Assembly: GCA_964591375.1 (NCBI GenBank)
Contig: CAZQAU010000005.1
Coordinates: 1-64,000, forward strand
DNA: 64,000 nucleotides
Source: CAYYYG01 sp964591375
Lineage (GTDB): Bacteria > Patescibacteriota > Microgenomatia > UBA1406 > GWC2-37-13
Reading direction: 5' to 3'
The position numbers and the translations under genes were made by a program. Under the pieces are notes generated by a model. It was not told where the DNA came from. It saw only the letters and a program-made list of their open reading frames with translations, and searched no databases. This document shows positions 44,006 to 53,241 of the stretch, in pieces. The number at the start of each line of letters is the position of its first letter. The stretch's first letter is position 1.

Positions 44006-46547
44006 ATGCAATCATTAGTAACGAAATATGCCGATCCAGAGTTTATCAAGTCATGCCCTGAGCTTTTAAGGAAACCGGTAGAATACGATGATAAACACAA
44101 AAGAGAAAGAGAATCCGAAAACACTCGATTCAACGAATACCTGAATAAGGCACACAGTAGATTTATTCCGTTTGCGAAAGAAATGGCAGAAAAAGAAGGC
44201 AAAGTGCTGGCGATTTGTTTGAATTTGATTGTTGATAACAAAAATAGCAAGCCAAGAAGAGTTATGAGAATGTTTGCCTATCCAGTGTATGTGAATGGCG
44301 AAATGTATTATGTGATGCCGGCATACAAGGAGTTGGCAGGCTTTACTGATACCCAAGGCAGGACCGTGAATATTCATAAAGATAATCGTAATATGATAGT
44401 TACGAAATCTTTTATGTTATTTATGATGATGAGCCGTTTTGTAATGGAAACCCGATGCAAGAACCATTTGAATGAAATAGAAGAGCACAATCCTATGACT
44501 TGCTTTGGTTTTTCAATGCCTAGAATCACGAGCAATCTGTTTAGTCCAATGGATTCCAACAAGACATTGGGCAGCGACATTCTTTTTTACGAGAAGTTGC
44601 ATAATAATATGAAGAATCTTGTATTTGAAGAGAATACGACAAAAGATTACCGCCCCGACAAAAAAATTATAACATATGTGTTTCTTACACCGGAACAGCA
44701 CAAAACCGTTTGCTATGGGAATATCAATGTGATTCTTGGATGGCTATATGCCGAAATTCCCGTTATCAGTACATATTTTAATGTGATGGGATATCCTTAC
44801 ACCGAGAAGGATATTTCTGAATTTCCACTTGGAGCAACAGAAATACTATACAAGCATCCTCCTGGAAAACGTAAATATGAGAATCTGGATTTTGATGACG
44901 ATATGAACAAGAAGCAGAATACCGGTCATGTCGAAAGAGCAGTTGCATCAGAAGGAAGAACAGAGATATGCTTGAAAAACAACCAGTTTGACATTAATAT
45001 CAACGTTCATGCTATTAATTTCCACAATCTTGGGCCTTTGCTTCAAGATACCGATTTGTGCCGGGCTACTCAGATGCTTACAGAGCAAATATACAACAAA
45101 CACTCCTATGCTGTTCCAAAGAATGTTGATAGCCCGGTCGAGCCTGTTTCAGTTGCTGAACTGTACAATATTGTCAACCAATCTTATGAATCCGGACCTG
45201 AACCCGAGCCAATTGGTGATAGCCAGATCAATTATTTTTATTTTGAAAATAATAATATATTGCCCCTGGAAGAAAATGAAAATCATGAAAACAAATACCC
45301 GTGCCCCGACACCCCAGCATTCCCGTTGCATCCAAACAATATGATGTTTGCGGCTAACGCTATTTTACATGGAGATACGGTAAGATGGCAAATATTTGAT
45401 TTAGATAACATATTGACTAACAGTTTTTAATTTAAAACAGAATCAAGAATATGATTTGTCTTTTAAACAAAGGAAAAATTTTGTTGAAGACAAAACAATT
45501 GATGGAAATGAACTTTGTGATGTGCATGAGATAATCAAAAATATGTTGGTTGAATCTCCCGAAAACGAATTGTTTGCAAACGAACTGCCTTCTAATCCGC
45601 CGAACACTATTGTACCTGCTTTGCTTGGAGAATGCTTGAATCATCAGGAAACTGATATTTATCATGATATAGTATGTACGGATGAAAAGGAAGTTGATAT
45701 TGCGGAACAAAATGTTGTGGTTGTGGAAGAAGCTTGTGAACTAGATGTTGATATGCAAGAAGCTCATCAAGAAGAAGTACCTGAACAAGAAGTTGTGATT
45801 GTTGACAAAGTTGAAGAACTTGTGGATTTGAATGTAACGGAAACAGAGAAGGATGTGATTGTTGACAAAGTTGAAGAACTTGTGGATGTGAATGCAACGG
45901 AAACAGAGAAGGATGTGATTGTAGAAAAAGAGATTGTGGAAGATACAGAAAATGTTGTTGCAGAGAAAATCATAGAGAACGAAATTGTGCAAGAAACACA
46001 AGATGTTTTTATGGAAGAAATTGTTGAAAAAGAGCTTGTGGAGGAATCAAAAGAGAGTATTATTGAACAGCAGACAAAAGAAGAAATTGTAGATAACAAC
46101 TTTGCAAAAGAATTTGTTGAGAAGAATTTGTTGGAAGAACCTAAAAAAATTGCATTGTTTGGAGAAAAGAGTGAGGAAATGGAATCTGAAGTGATTTCGA
46201 CAAAGAGAAAGCTGGACAATTTCCATGAGCCTGAATATGATGAGGATAAAAGAATGAAAAAGAAATACAAGAAATTGAAAACCCGTTTCAACATGATGAG
46301 CGAAAGAATGGCTGTGGTAGAGAATTATAACAAAGAATTGGAGAGGAAATTGGAATTGCTAAATGAAAAGTTTATTGTATTGAACAATAACTTTACCGAA
46401 AAGACGAGACAAGATGAACGATTTGGCATGATTGGAAATGCTGTTGAGTCTTTATTGGACAAATTTAAACAGCCTCAGAAAACAATGTTGAAGAATGATA
46501 CTATGGGATATCCTTTTGAAGAAACTGCCAATATTCCATTGTTATAA
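44006..46547 (+). CDS. Spliced gene: hypothetical protein with repeat-rich acidic C-terminus
   Basis: The coding parts are 44006-45379 and 45441-46547, joined across a 61-base intron, giving 826 residues. Exon 1 (458 residues) is a globular domain of unknown family with a Pro-rich end. Exon 2 is acidic, with two identical-length 20-residue repeats (VIVDKVEELVDLNVTETEKD and a near copy) and several related blocks. A Lys-rich segment with a coiled coil follows at about 740-790 of the joined protein. Without splicing, exon 1 would end 16 codons later, and exon 2 would have no ATG near its beginning. Phase 0 and an open frame up to the splice acceptor support the join. A nuclear or structural role is possible but unproven. 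Confidence 0.82.
45380..45440 (+). other. Spliceosomal intron
   Basis: The 61-base interval starts GTAAGA and ends AAAACAG, with TGACTAACA about 25 bases before the acceptor as a near-consensus branch site. Both flanking frames are phase 0 and stay open across the join. The intron carries an in-frame stop. Nothing of the group I or group II type would fit in this length. Confidence 0.85.
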
Positions 46548-47403
46548 ATTTTTCCGTTTTCTTTTTTGTGGTTGTGTATTATTATCAAATAGTTTGAATA
46601 TGTCTTGGAAATCGTTTTGTACCATAGGGAATAGTTTTGAAACATAATATTTTTGATTAGTTGCATAAATTTCTACAACACTTAAATCACTTTTGTGCAC
46701 ATCGGTCCATGCTTTTAAGACGAATCCAATCGCCTTTGGAAGCTTTTCAATATGAGCCAAAGTTTTTGCATATGTCAATGCCGTTTCGATGTTGTGCAAT
46801 TTTGCAAATACTACGATTAAAATAGCATATGCCAGTACAGAAGAAGAGAATGTTGCATAAGTATCAAAACATGCACATGCCTGAAACAAATGCTATAAAA
46901 AATATAAAATTATTAGTTAAAAAAGATAAGATGTAAAGATCAGAGGTTGTGCTTACATCGCAAAGAAATTTGAATTTGGAATCCTTATTATAAAATGCAG
47001 ATTCGGATAAATAGACTGGTACCACATCAGATGTCAGATTAACATTACTGTTTGCAACCACAGTGCATTCCAAATGCACTAAATCTTCGGCTTTGATGGT
47101 GCCTTCGAACAACTTTACAATATTTCTTGCATAGTAATACAGATCGACACAATGCAGTTTCATTGAAAGCCAATATGCAGAAGCCCCAACTAAGTTAATC
47201 GAGGTGTCTTTTGTTGCAACGTGTTTTAGTATTTGGTCCACAATTTTAACGGCAGTTGCGATCATGATAAGATCACATTGTGGCTCGTTTGTCAAATCAA
47301 AAATTTTATCTAATACATTCTGACGTTGCGCATTTGTAATGTTGTTGTTTTTGTATAGTTCTTCAACATGTTCGATAACAAAATCTTGTTGATTTACCAA
47401 CAT
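46542..47403 (-). CDS. Spliced viral cyclin
   Basis: The coding parts are 47403-46957 and 46880-46542, giving 261 residues. Residues 45-135 follow the cyclin box: ATAVKIVDQIL as the helix 1 block and INLVGASAYWLSMKL with the conserved Lys (K82). KAEDLVHLECTVV carries the Glu (E112) that forms the Lys-Glu pair contacting the kinase. Exon 2 provides a second five-helix-like region and a basic tail (KRKRKN). A cyclin would bind and redirect a host cyclin-dependent kinase. The subtype cannot be told. The stop overlaps the end of the convergent spliced gene by 6 bases. Confidence 0.82.
46881..46956 (-). other. Spliceosomal intron in cyclin gene
   Basis: The 76-base minus-strand interval starts GTAAGC and ends GTTTCAG, with TTAACTAATAA in the 3-prime half as a good branch-site candidate and a T-rich tract after it. 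The join is phase 0. Reading through instead gives about 30 unrelated hydrophobic residues and a stop. Confidence 0.85.
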
Positions 47404-47479
47404 TTTTCTGAGTTATTTATTTATTTTAAAGCGACTCAAAGAAAACATGAATTTTAGAAACAATACATAAAAACATTTT

Positions 47480-48340
47480 TTATTCTGCAACAATTATGGT
47501 AAATACATTTACTCTGTTCAATGCAGTGCCATCGTTTGCTTTGACTACATCTTTGTAGCCAAAAATGAAATCGCCATGTTCGAATTGTTTAGCAAAACTG
47601 GAAAACTCATTGTAAATATGTCCCTTTTTGTGATCATAAAATTTGTCTTTTAGTTGGACAAGATATCGGTCGTTTTTTTCGACATATGGATTTTGGTAAG
47701 TGCCTTGTAGCGTACCCATCCAGTCAAAGCCAAAAAATTTAATAGGTTCGATCACATCCATCATAAGCACATCAGATATGCTGCTCATATATCGTTGTAT
47801 GATAGTAAATATAAAATGAAAACTGGATTTGATTGTAAAAGATTCATACACAAAATCATTGTTCCTTATTTTTTGCAACAATAAATAAATTATATACGTC
47901 TTCATCATTGCCCGCACCTTCAACGAATTTGTGAATTCATATTCGCCATTGTATCCTCTTACATCTCTCAAATCTATTTTTCCTAATGCAAGTGTTTTTC
48001 GGTAAAAATCATGTGGCATTCCAATACCATCCTCATTCCATTGTAATATATATGTATCAGAAAGCTCTCCGGTTGCCGTCATCGCAGGCAATGCATACAT
48101 TATCGGAAACTTTTGTTGGAAAAGAATTAGTATGCATTTTTTGTCCGATTGGTTTCTGACTTTTGTTAAATGAAAAATCGTTTTGGGTCGAATAATTCTC
48201 TCCATTGGGACATTCTCTACACTAAAATTGTATAATTTTTCGAGATCGTCTCCCGAAACACTTTTACATGACCAATTGGGTCCTTGATATGCAGGGTCAA
48301 CCATTGATGCAACCTCTGCCAAAAACTCGTTTTTGTTCAT
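47480..48340 (-). CDS. Hypothetical protein, 286 residues
   Basis: This soluble-looking orphan has 286 residues from the ATG at 48340; the frame upstream has only a TTG. Core strands (KCILILFQQ, YILQW) and long helices around 145-185 suggest an alpha/beta fold. There is no membrane segment, signal or catalytic motif. It is divergent from a small membrane protein gene. Confidence 0.8.
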   Translation of the reverse strand: MNKNEFLAEVASMVDPAYQGPNWSCKSVSGDDLEKLYNFSVENVPMERIIRPKTIFHLTKVRNQSDKKCILILFQQKFPIMYALPAMTATGELSDTYILQWNEDGIGMPHDFYRKTLALGKIDLRDVRGYNGEYEFTNSLKVRAMMKTYIIYLLLQKIRNNDFVYESFTIKSSFHFIFTIIQRYMSSISDVLMMDVIEPIKFFGFDWMGTLQGTYQNPYVEKNDRYLVQLKDKFYDHKKGHIYNEFSSFAKQFEHGDFIFGYKDVVKANDGTALNRVNVFTIIVAE

Positions 48341-48461
48341 GATTGAAATAGTCAAATATTATTATATTTTGTCGGAATACAACTGTAGCTATTTTATGAT
48401 AACGAGTAATTTTTTAAAAACATCAATATTACTAAATATATATTTTCCAAACAAAGAACCC

Positions 48462-48932
48462 ATGGAAAAACTATCTTTTTTATTCCAGCAGAGAATAACA
48501 GTATATAATAATTTGTTGGCTATCATAGACGAGATGGCAAAATCAAGTTGTTGGATTAGTTTTCGCATATTCATAGCCAAGCTTCCGTTGAATTGTATAT
48601 CAAACTGTTGCAGTCCGTTTTACAAATGGCCATTCTTGTATTTTTGTTGGTTGTTTGGCATCAATTTCACGACAATTGTCATGATTAAACTAGGAGTGGA
48701 TTGCTATAGTACATTAATATTTAACATGTATACAAATTTCGGGTTTTCCTTTCTGCTCATATTATGGGCATTTGTGGCTGCGGGCAATGATAACTGCAGT
48801 CCTGCTCAGCAGAACATTCTAGCCGATTCCGAAAAGGTGTTGTTTATGGTCACTGAGAATGAATCTTCATTGTATGAAAGACCACAACGACGGTTTGATA
48901 ATACAGATGATGTAATTATCGAAGTAGAATAA
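48462..48932 (+). CDS. Small membrane protein with two or three helices
   Basis: This protein has 156 residues from the ATG at 48462. In-frame ATGs at 48396 and 48339 exist, but the latter abuts the divergent gene start. Hydrophobic segments lie at about 55-75 and 85-108 of this form, with Cys-rich flanks. The last 40 residues are an acidic cytoplasmic-type tail. No family was recognised. Confidence 0.65.
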   Translation: MEKLSFLFQQRITVYNNLLAIIDEMAKSSCWISFRIFIAKLPLNCISNCCSPFYKWPFLYFCWLFGINFTTIVMIKLGVDCYSTLIFNMYTNFGFSFLLILWAFVAAGNDNCSPAQQNILADSEKVLFMVTENESSLYERPQRRFDNTDDVIIEVE

Positions 48933-48972
48933 TTGTCCATGTTTCATCAATTGTATTTTTGTACAAAGAATA

Positions 48973-49467
48973 TTAAATGTAGTATATTTTGTTGTTTTCA
49001 AAACCATCCAAATCATGCCCAAACCAATGTGAATGAAAAGAAGAGTTTGATACTGCATATTTCCCAGTGTAACTGATACGAGGCCTGAGCATAAAAAGAG
49101 TAAATCCATATTTTTCAAACATATCGTATCTGGTTTGTGACCCAATTGTATTTTCGGGCAACAGTAATAAAAAAGGTTTGTTTATCGAATAACATTTTTG
49201 CAGAAACTCGTTTCTCAAACTGAACGGCGGATTTGTCACAATAGCATCGAACCAAAAATCAGGAGTGAAATTAAAAAAATCATGCCCATCTTCTATATCT
49301 GTACCAATAATTCCATATCCCTTCTTTTCTAAGAATTTTACAATATGCCCTTTACCTGCACATGGTTCCCATATGACATAGTCTTCTTTGGGCATACATT
49401 TTGATAAAATTGGTACTATTGGATTTAATGCCTCTGTAGGTGTATAATAGTTATCTCTTGCAGTCAT
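48973..49467 (-). CDS. DNA N6-adenine methyltransferase (phage type)
   Basis: This 164-residue class I methyltransferase has motif I WEPCAGKGHI (33-42) for S-adenosylmethionine, an acidic residue after strand 2 in GTDIEDG (about 55-61), and the catalytic motif IV NPPF (79-82). NPPF is typical of enzymes that methylate adenine N6 in DNA. The YYTP box at 7-10 is also usual in this group. The protein is short and lacks a target-recognition domain, so specificity is unknown. No restriction endonuclease partner lies beside it. It could mark viral DNA or counter host nucleases. Confidence 0.82.
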   Translation of the reverse strand: MTARDNYYTPTEALNPIVPILSKCMPKEDYVIWEPCAGKGHIVKFLEKKGYGIIGTDIEDGHDFFNFTPDFWFDAIVTNPPFSLRNEFLQKCYSINKPFLLLLPENTIGSQTRYDMFEKYGFTLFMLRPRISYTGKYAVSNSSFHSHWFGHDLDGFENNKIYYI

Positions 49468-49513
49468 GATTACAAAAGTTTAGATCTTAAAACTACAATA
49501 CATATTTATTATT

Positions 49514-50170
49514 TTATAAAAATATAAAAAATAAACTGATCGTCATTATCAGTCCAACTATATTCATAGGCCCAATAGATTGGGATGCAAAAGATTGCAC
49601 ATTAATTTTTTCTCTGATCTTATAGTATTCTGGAGTAGGATTTTTCCACAGCTTATTTTGTTGCAAGTTATGCCATATTTCAAACAATTTTCTTCTTCGA
49701 CTAACAAAAGTATAGTCATTTTCGGCAAATAAGACTCTTGAATACAAATAAGGCAGTTTGTTGCCCATTGCAAATTCAATCCCAATAATAAACCAATGAC
49801 ATCCTTTCTCCAAATCATGGGCTACGCAATCCAATCGAAACAAACAAACAAATGCATATTCTAATGCACATTCATAGTACCCCGCTTCGCATACTGTTTT
49901 TAAATATTTATATGCCAAATCATATTTCTTTTGGTAAAAATACCATTTCCCGTAGTTTGCCATGTTTTCCATAGGGTCCATGCTCCAATTCAAAAACATA
50001 TAATCCACAAGGGCATGTAATTTAGTTTTTGTTTTGATCTTGTTCAAAGCGTAAAACAAATCTACTGGCTGAATGTTCAATAGTTCAGAAACCAGTATGG
50101 GTGTGTTTGGGAAATAAACATTTTGATTATGCATCTGCTTCCTTTTTTTGAAAAGCTGTGTGTGAAACAT
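49514..50170 (-). CDS. Sel1-like repeat protein with tail anchor
   Basis: This protein has 218 residues from the ATG at 50170; an ATG at 50134 (MHNQN) is also possible. Residues about 60-165 look like two or three Sel1/TPR-type helix pairs (YGKWYFYQKKYDLAYKYLK, then ALEYAFVCLF and GCHWFIIGIEFAMG). A hydrophobic segment ends the chain (IVGLIMTISLFFIFL), so it is probably tail-anchored with a cytosolic adaptor domain. The partner is unknown. Confidence 0.72.
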   Translation of the reverse strand: MFHTQLFKKRKQMHNQNVYFPNTPILVSELLNIQPVDLFYALNKIKTKTKLHALVDYMFLNWSMDPMENMANYGKWYFYQKKYDLAYKYLKTVCEAGYYECALEYAFVCLFRLDCVAHDLEKGCHWFIIGIEFAMGNKLPYLYSRVLFAENDYTFVSRRRKLFEIWHNLQQNKLWKNPTPEYYKIREKINVQSFASQSIGPMNIVGLIMTISLFFIFL

Positions 50171-50256
50171 TTGTAAAAAAGGTGAGTGGAAAATGAAAAA
50201 CAAATTTTTTATTTCAGCAACAATATAATATACAATTAAAATTTTTCCAAAAGGGT

Positions 50257-50643
50257 TTAATCCTCAATTTGCTTGGTTTTGATGGTTTCTAATGTTTGTT
50301 TATGGGATTCACCCATAATCTGTAGCAATCGCATGTTGTCTCTGAGACAATATAATAATGAACGAGCAGGGAGAATGATGCATTTATCCAGATCATCCTC
50401 AATGTCATGGTTCTCGGGTTTGTGTTCATAGGATGCCATTTTGTCATGCTGTTCCATCATTAATTGAATTATTGTGTTGAAAAAATCAATTTGGGTATCA
50501 TAAATCTCAATCGCTTCTGTGCAAAATCTTGTGGATTTTGTTTGTTTTAACGGGGCAATGGCTGTTAACTGTTTTTGTTTGGCAACTGTAAGCCTTGACT
50601 TGGGCTTTTTCTTTTGTATGGGAGTTTTTGCTTTCTTGGTCAT
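50257..50643 (-). CDS. Small protein with strongly basic N-terminal tail
   Basis: This 128-residue protein has about 40 N-terminal residues rich in Lys (MTKKAKTPIQKKKPKSR and following). The rest is helical (about 42-70 and 85-125). A basic tail before a three-helix core is the layout of histones and of other small nuclear proteins. No histone-fold signature is clear, so DNA binding is only a suggestion. Confidence 0.75.
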   Translation of the reverse strand: MTKKAKTPIQKKKPKSRLTVAKQKQLTAIAPLKQTKSTRFCTEAIEIYDTQIDFFNTIIQLMMEQHDKMASYEHKPENHDIEDDLDKCIILPARSLLYCLRDNMRLLQIMGESHKQTLETIKTKQIED

Positions 50644-50728
50644 TATAAGATGTAATACGATACTCTTTATTATTCTTTACCACTTTCTTATATAAAATAT
50701 ATTGTATAACAAAAAACAAAAATAAACC

Positions 50729-51772
50729 TTATTTTAATTCCAAAATAGCTCCCAATGGAATATGCATAGATATAGATGGCCTATCAGGAGATTGAGCAGC
50801 AACAACCTCATTAGGATATTGCAATACACCAATAGGCTGTATCGTATGATTCGAAAGAGATCGTGAATGATAAATAAAATCAAACAGTATCTGTTTCGTG
50901 TCGGGACAAAGCAATCCATCAATCGAATTTATAATTTGGCAATGGTAACCACCCAAATAATCAGTCATGTTCGCATCTTTCCGTTCTGCTAATTTCTTTT
51001 TGTATTCTTGATAGCTATCAACAAATCCATAAGTTTGCTGAGAACCAACAGGCGAAAATTCTGTGAGCAGCTTGGATGTTGTGCATTTGTTTGACTCTAA
51101 ATTACTACAGCATAGTATTATGTAATCACATAAATGCTCTCTTTCTTTCAACCAGCTGTTCATCTTGACTATCGTTTCCATTAATTTGATTGGGTTTATG
51201 GATGCTGATATGTATACTGAAACAAACAAAATGTGTCTGTTTTCTTTTACATTGTGAAACCCAGCAAATTCAAAAGAAAACAATGCTGCAAAAAGTTTGG
51301 CTTCGTCATCTAAATCATATGTAGATGAAAGCATATATTTCATGCGCTTCGGATTGTAAACAATCACATTCAATATTTTTGTTAACGAATTGGTATTGTT
51401 GTTAACAAGATCTCCAAACACTAATTTGTAGTTCTTTTTCTCTACCAAATCGTGCAATTCGTGAATAGCACTTTCGTCGTTATCTATGTCTGATATGCTA
51501 ACTAAATCTACGTTGTTAATCAAAACTATATCTACTAGTCTTTGAATTCTTTTCTTTGGGAGTTCAAGTTTTTCTTGAAACATGACTTCAATTGATTTGG
51601 AAGGCATTGCATTAAAATGCACTACTGTTATTTGGTTGTTTTCAACCACTGATTTTCTAAACAAAAACCATCCCCTCTGCTCAAAATCATTGTATGTCAA
51701 TCGTAATGGTGTTTTCTGTTCAGTCATTTTTGAAAATGGTTTGAATAGCTTTTCCGACAAAAACTTTTTCAT
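50729..51772 (-). CDS. EEP-fold (endonuclease/exonuclease/phosphatase) pseudoenzyme
   Basis: This protein has 347 residues, or 332 from the ATG at 51727 (MTEQK). The order of blocks recalls the EEP fold of CCR4/nocturnin and DNase I-type enzymes: VDLVSISDID (where the catalytic Glu would be), a NVIVYNPKRM strand, ILFVSVYIS (normally N-x-H-L), YIILCCSNLES (normally GDFN), GFVDSYQEY, and a final DFIYHS (normally D-x-I-x-S). Most catalytic residues are replaced, so an inactive decoy or scaffold is inferred. The match is by pattern only. Confidence 0.78.
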   Translation of the reverse strand: MKKFLSEKLFKPFSKMTEQKTPLRLTYNDFEQRGWFLFRKSVVENNQITVVHFNAMPSKSIEVMFQEKLELPKKRIQRLVDIVLINNVDLVSISDIDNDESAIHELHDLVEKKNYKLVFGDLVNNNTNSLTKILNVIVYNPKRMKYMLSSTYDLDDEAKLFAALFSFEFAGFHNVKENRHILFVSVYISASINPIKLMETIVKMNSWLKEREHLCDYIILCCSNLESNKCTTSKLLTEFSPVGSQQTYGFVDSYQEYKKKLAERKDANMTDYLGGYHCQIINSIDGLLCPDTKQILFDFIYHSRSLSNHTIQPIGVLQYPNEVVAAQSPDRPSISMHIPLGAILELK

Positions 51773-51888
51773 AAATCAGTCACTGAAAAAAGTATTTTTA
51801 AATAAATGTAAAGGGATATAAAAAACTTTATTTTGTTATCGTTTTTTACAAGAGTTTGGTTTTATAAATTATTAGTTTGTAGTTAACG

Positions 51889-52641
51889 ATGGAACCAGAA
51901 TCTACTGAAATTATGGAAACAACTGAAACTAATGGATCAAACAAAAAACCAGTTAGTGAAGCCTTGTTTGATTATCTGCTTGAGAATGGCAATAAAACCC
52001 ATCAAAATCTAGTTGAAAACCTTGATTATAATGTACTAGAAATCAAAAGGGCTGTAAGCAATGGAATCAAAGCGGGCACCATTGTTGTTTCCAAAAGATC
52101 GGGTCAAAAACAGTACTATGATGTTTCACCAATTGCACGAGCGTATACTGATCTTGAAAAAGAAAAAAACAATCTTGAAAAACGACTTGATGATGTATAC
52201 ACTGAAAAAGCAGTGTTTTTTCAGCTTTTAGTGGCATTGGCATTGAAAAATGGAATGGATGCTGGAATACGATCTGTTGGCAAACAAGATCCGGATTGGC
52301 CTGTTTTTGCCATTAAATTGGATGAAAATAGCGAAGTGGCATGTCATATCAAAAAAGCAGATGTTTTTAAGAATTGCGATTATCCTTCTTATCAACACGC
52401 TTGGAAATATGAAAAAGAGATGGAAAATCATCAAGACAAAGAAACTTATTACAAATTTGTACAAATGTTCAAAGAAGAACAATTGGATAAAGAAACTTAT
52501 TACAAATTTGTACAAATGTTTAAAGAAGAACAGTTGGATACCATCAAAAAATTTGTTTGCAAAATTACACAATCAAAACTGGTCGATTGTTCTAAAGAAA
52601 CTGCAGTCGAATTTGATGCAAAAAACAAAGGCGAGATTTAA
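51889..52641 (+). CDS. Winged-helix-like protein with tandem 17-residue duplication
   Basis: This protein has 250 residues. Residues 22-83 look like a winged helix: SEALFDYLLEN, then NLVENLDYNVLEIKRAVSNGIKAGTIVV, then a beta-wing KRSGQKQYYDVS. The arrangement resembles transcription-factor or Z-DNA-type domains. A short coiled coil follows (about 87-110), then a C-terminal domain with an exact-length tandem repeat (KETYYKFVQMFKEEQLD twice). TTTATAAATTATTAG lies about 25-35 bases before the ATG. A regulatory nucleic-acid-binding role is inferred. Confidence 0.78.
   Translation: MEPESTEIMETTETNGSNKKPVSEALFDYLLENGNKTHQNLVENLDYNVLEIKRAVSNGIKAGTIVVSKRSGQKQYYDVSPIARAYTDLEKEKNNLEKRLDDVYTEKAVFFQLLVALALKNGMDAGIRSVGKQDPDWPVFAIKLDENSEVACHIKKADVFKNCDYPSYQHAWKYEKEMENHQDKETYYKFVQMFKEEQLDKETYYKFVQMFKEEQLDTIKKFVCKITQSKLVDCSKETAVEFDAKNKGEI
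52435..52536 (+). repeat. Tandem 51-base in-frame duplication
   Basis: Two adjacent 51-base units (52435-52485 and 52486-52536) differ at only a few third positions, so the duplication is recent. It inserts 17 residues into the C-terminal domain of the winged-helix-like protein without disturbing the frame. Confidence 0.9.
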
Positions 52642-52660
52642 ATTGTGTTTATGCAGAATA

Positions 52661-53086
52661 TTAATTGTCGTCATAATTTGATACAAGATCTTCGTACAAT
52701 AAAAAACCTATGTCATTTACAGTTTTAAGCTTATATATTTTGGCAGGAATATCTAACGCCCATAAATCATAATCTTTTTTGCAAATATACGATGATGCTA
52801 ACCAATTTTCTGATTCTTCATGTCCCAACGCAGTATCAATTAATGAATCGACGCAAACCCATATATTTATTGTATCATATTCGTTTACATTTATAAAATA
52901 TTTATTGATTGGGATTAATTCATCGTTTTCATTCTTGTCTGGATGTGGCTTTATGTGTTTAAATAAAATGTCTGGTATATATGATGCATTTATAATATGA
53001 AATAAATCTGGATTAATATCTTTATAATACGACCCACTAAATACTATTCCAGGATATATCGTTATATTATCAACCACTGAACTCAT
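52661..53086 (-). CDS. Hypothetical protein, 141 residues
   Basis: This 141-residue soluble-looking protein is strand-rich with an acidic C-terminus. No signal, membrane segment or family motif was seen. It converges on the winged-helix-like gene with 19 bases between the stops and diverges from a membrane protein gene at 53242. Confidence 0.75.
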   Translation of the reverse strand: MSSVVDNITIYPGIVFSGSYYKDINPDLFHIINASYIPDILFKHIKPHPDKNENDELIPINKYFINVNEYDTINIWVCVDSLIDTALGHEESENWLASSYICKKDYDLWALDIPAKIYKLKTVNDIGFLLYEDLVSNYDDN

Positions 53087-53241
53087 TTACATATCATATG
53101 TTTTTGTTGGTATATCTGCCGTTTGTTTTTGATTTTATTGTTTTGAAATATAAAAATTTGTATTTATAAATATTCAAATGCATAAAGCATCGATGGTTTG
53201 ATACCGAACAAAACAAAAATCTACAAACTGAATACTAAAAA

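Noticed and set aside
45607..46294. Several minus-strand frames rich in Ser, Phe or His/Gln
   Set aside because: They are shadows of the repeat-rich exon 2 of the spliced gene.
45456..46547. Exon 2 frame as an independent gene starting at TTG
   Set aside because: No ATG is near its start, and a consensus intron joins it in frame to the gene before it.
46864..46956. Hydrophobic C-terminus of the unspliced cyclin frame as a membrane anchor
   Set aside because: It is translated intron sequence.
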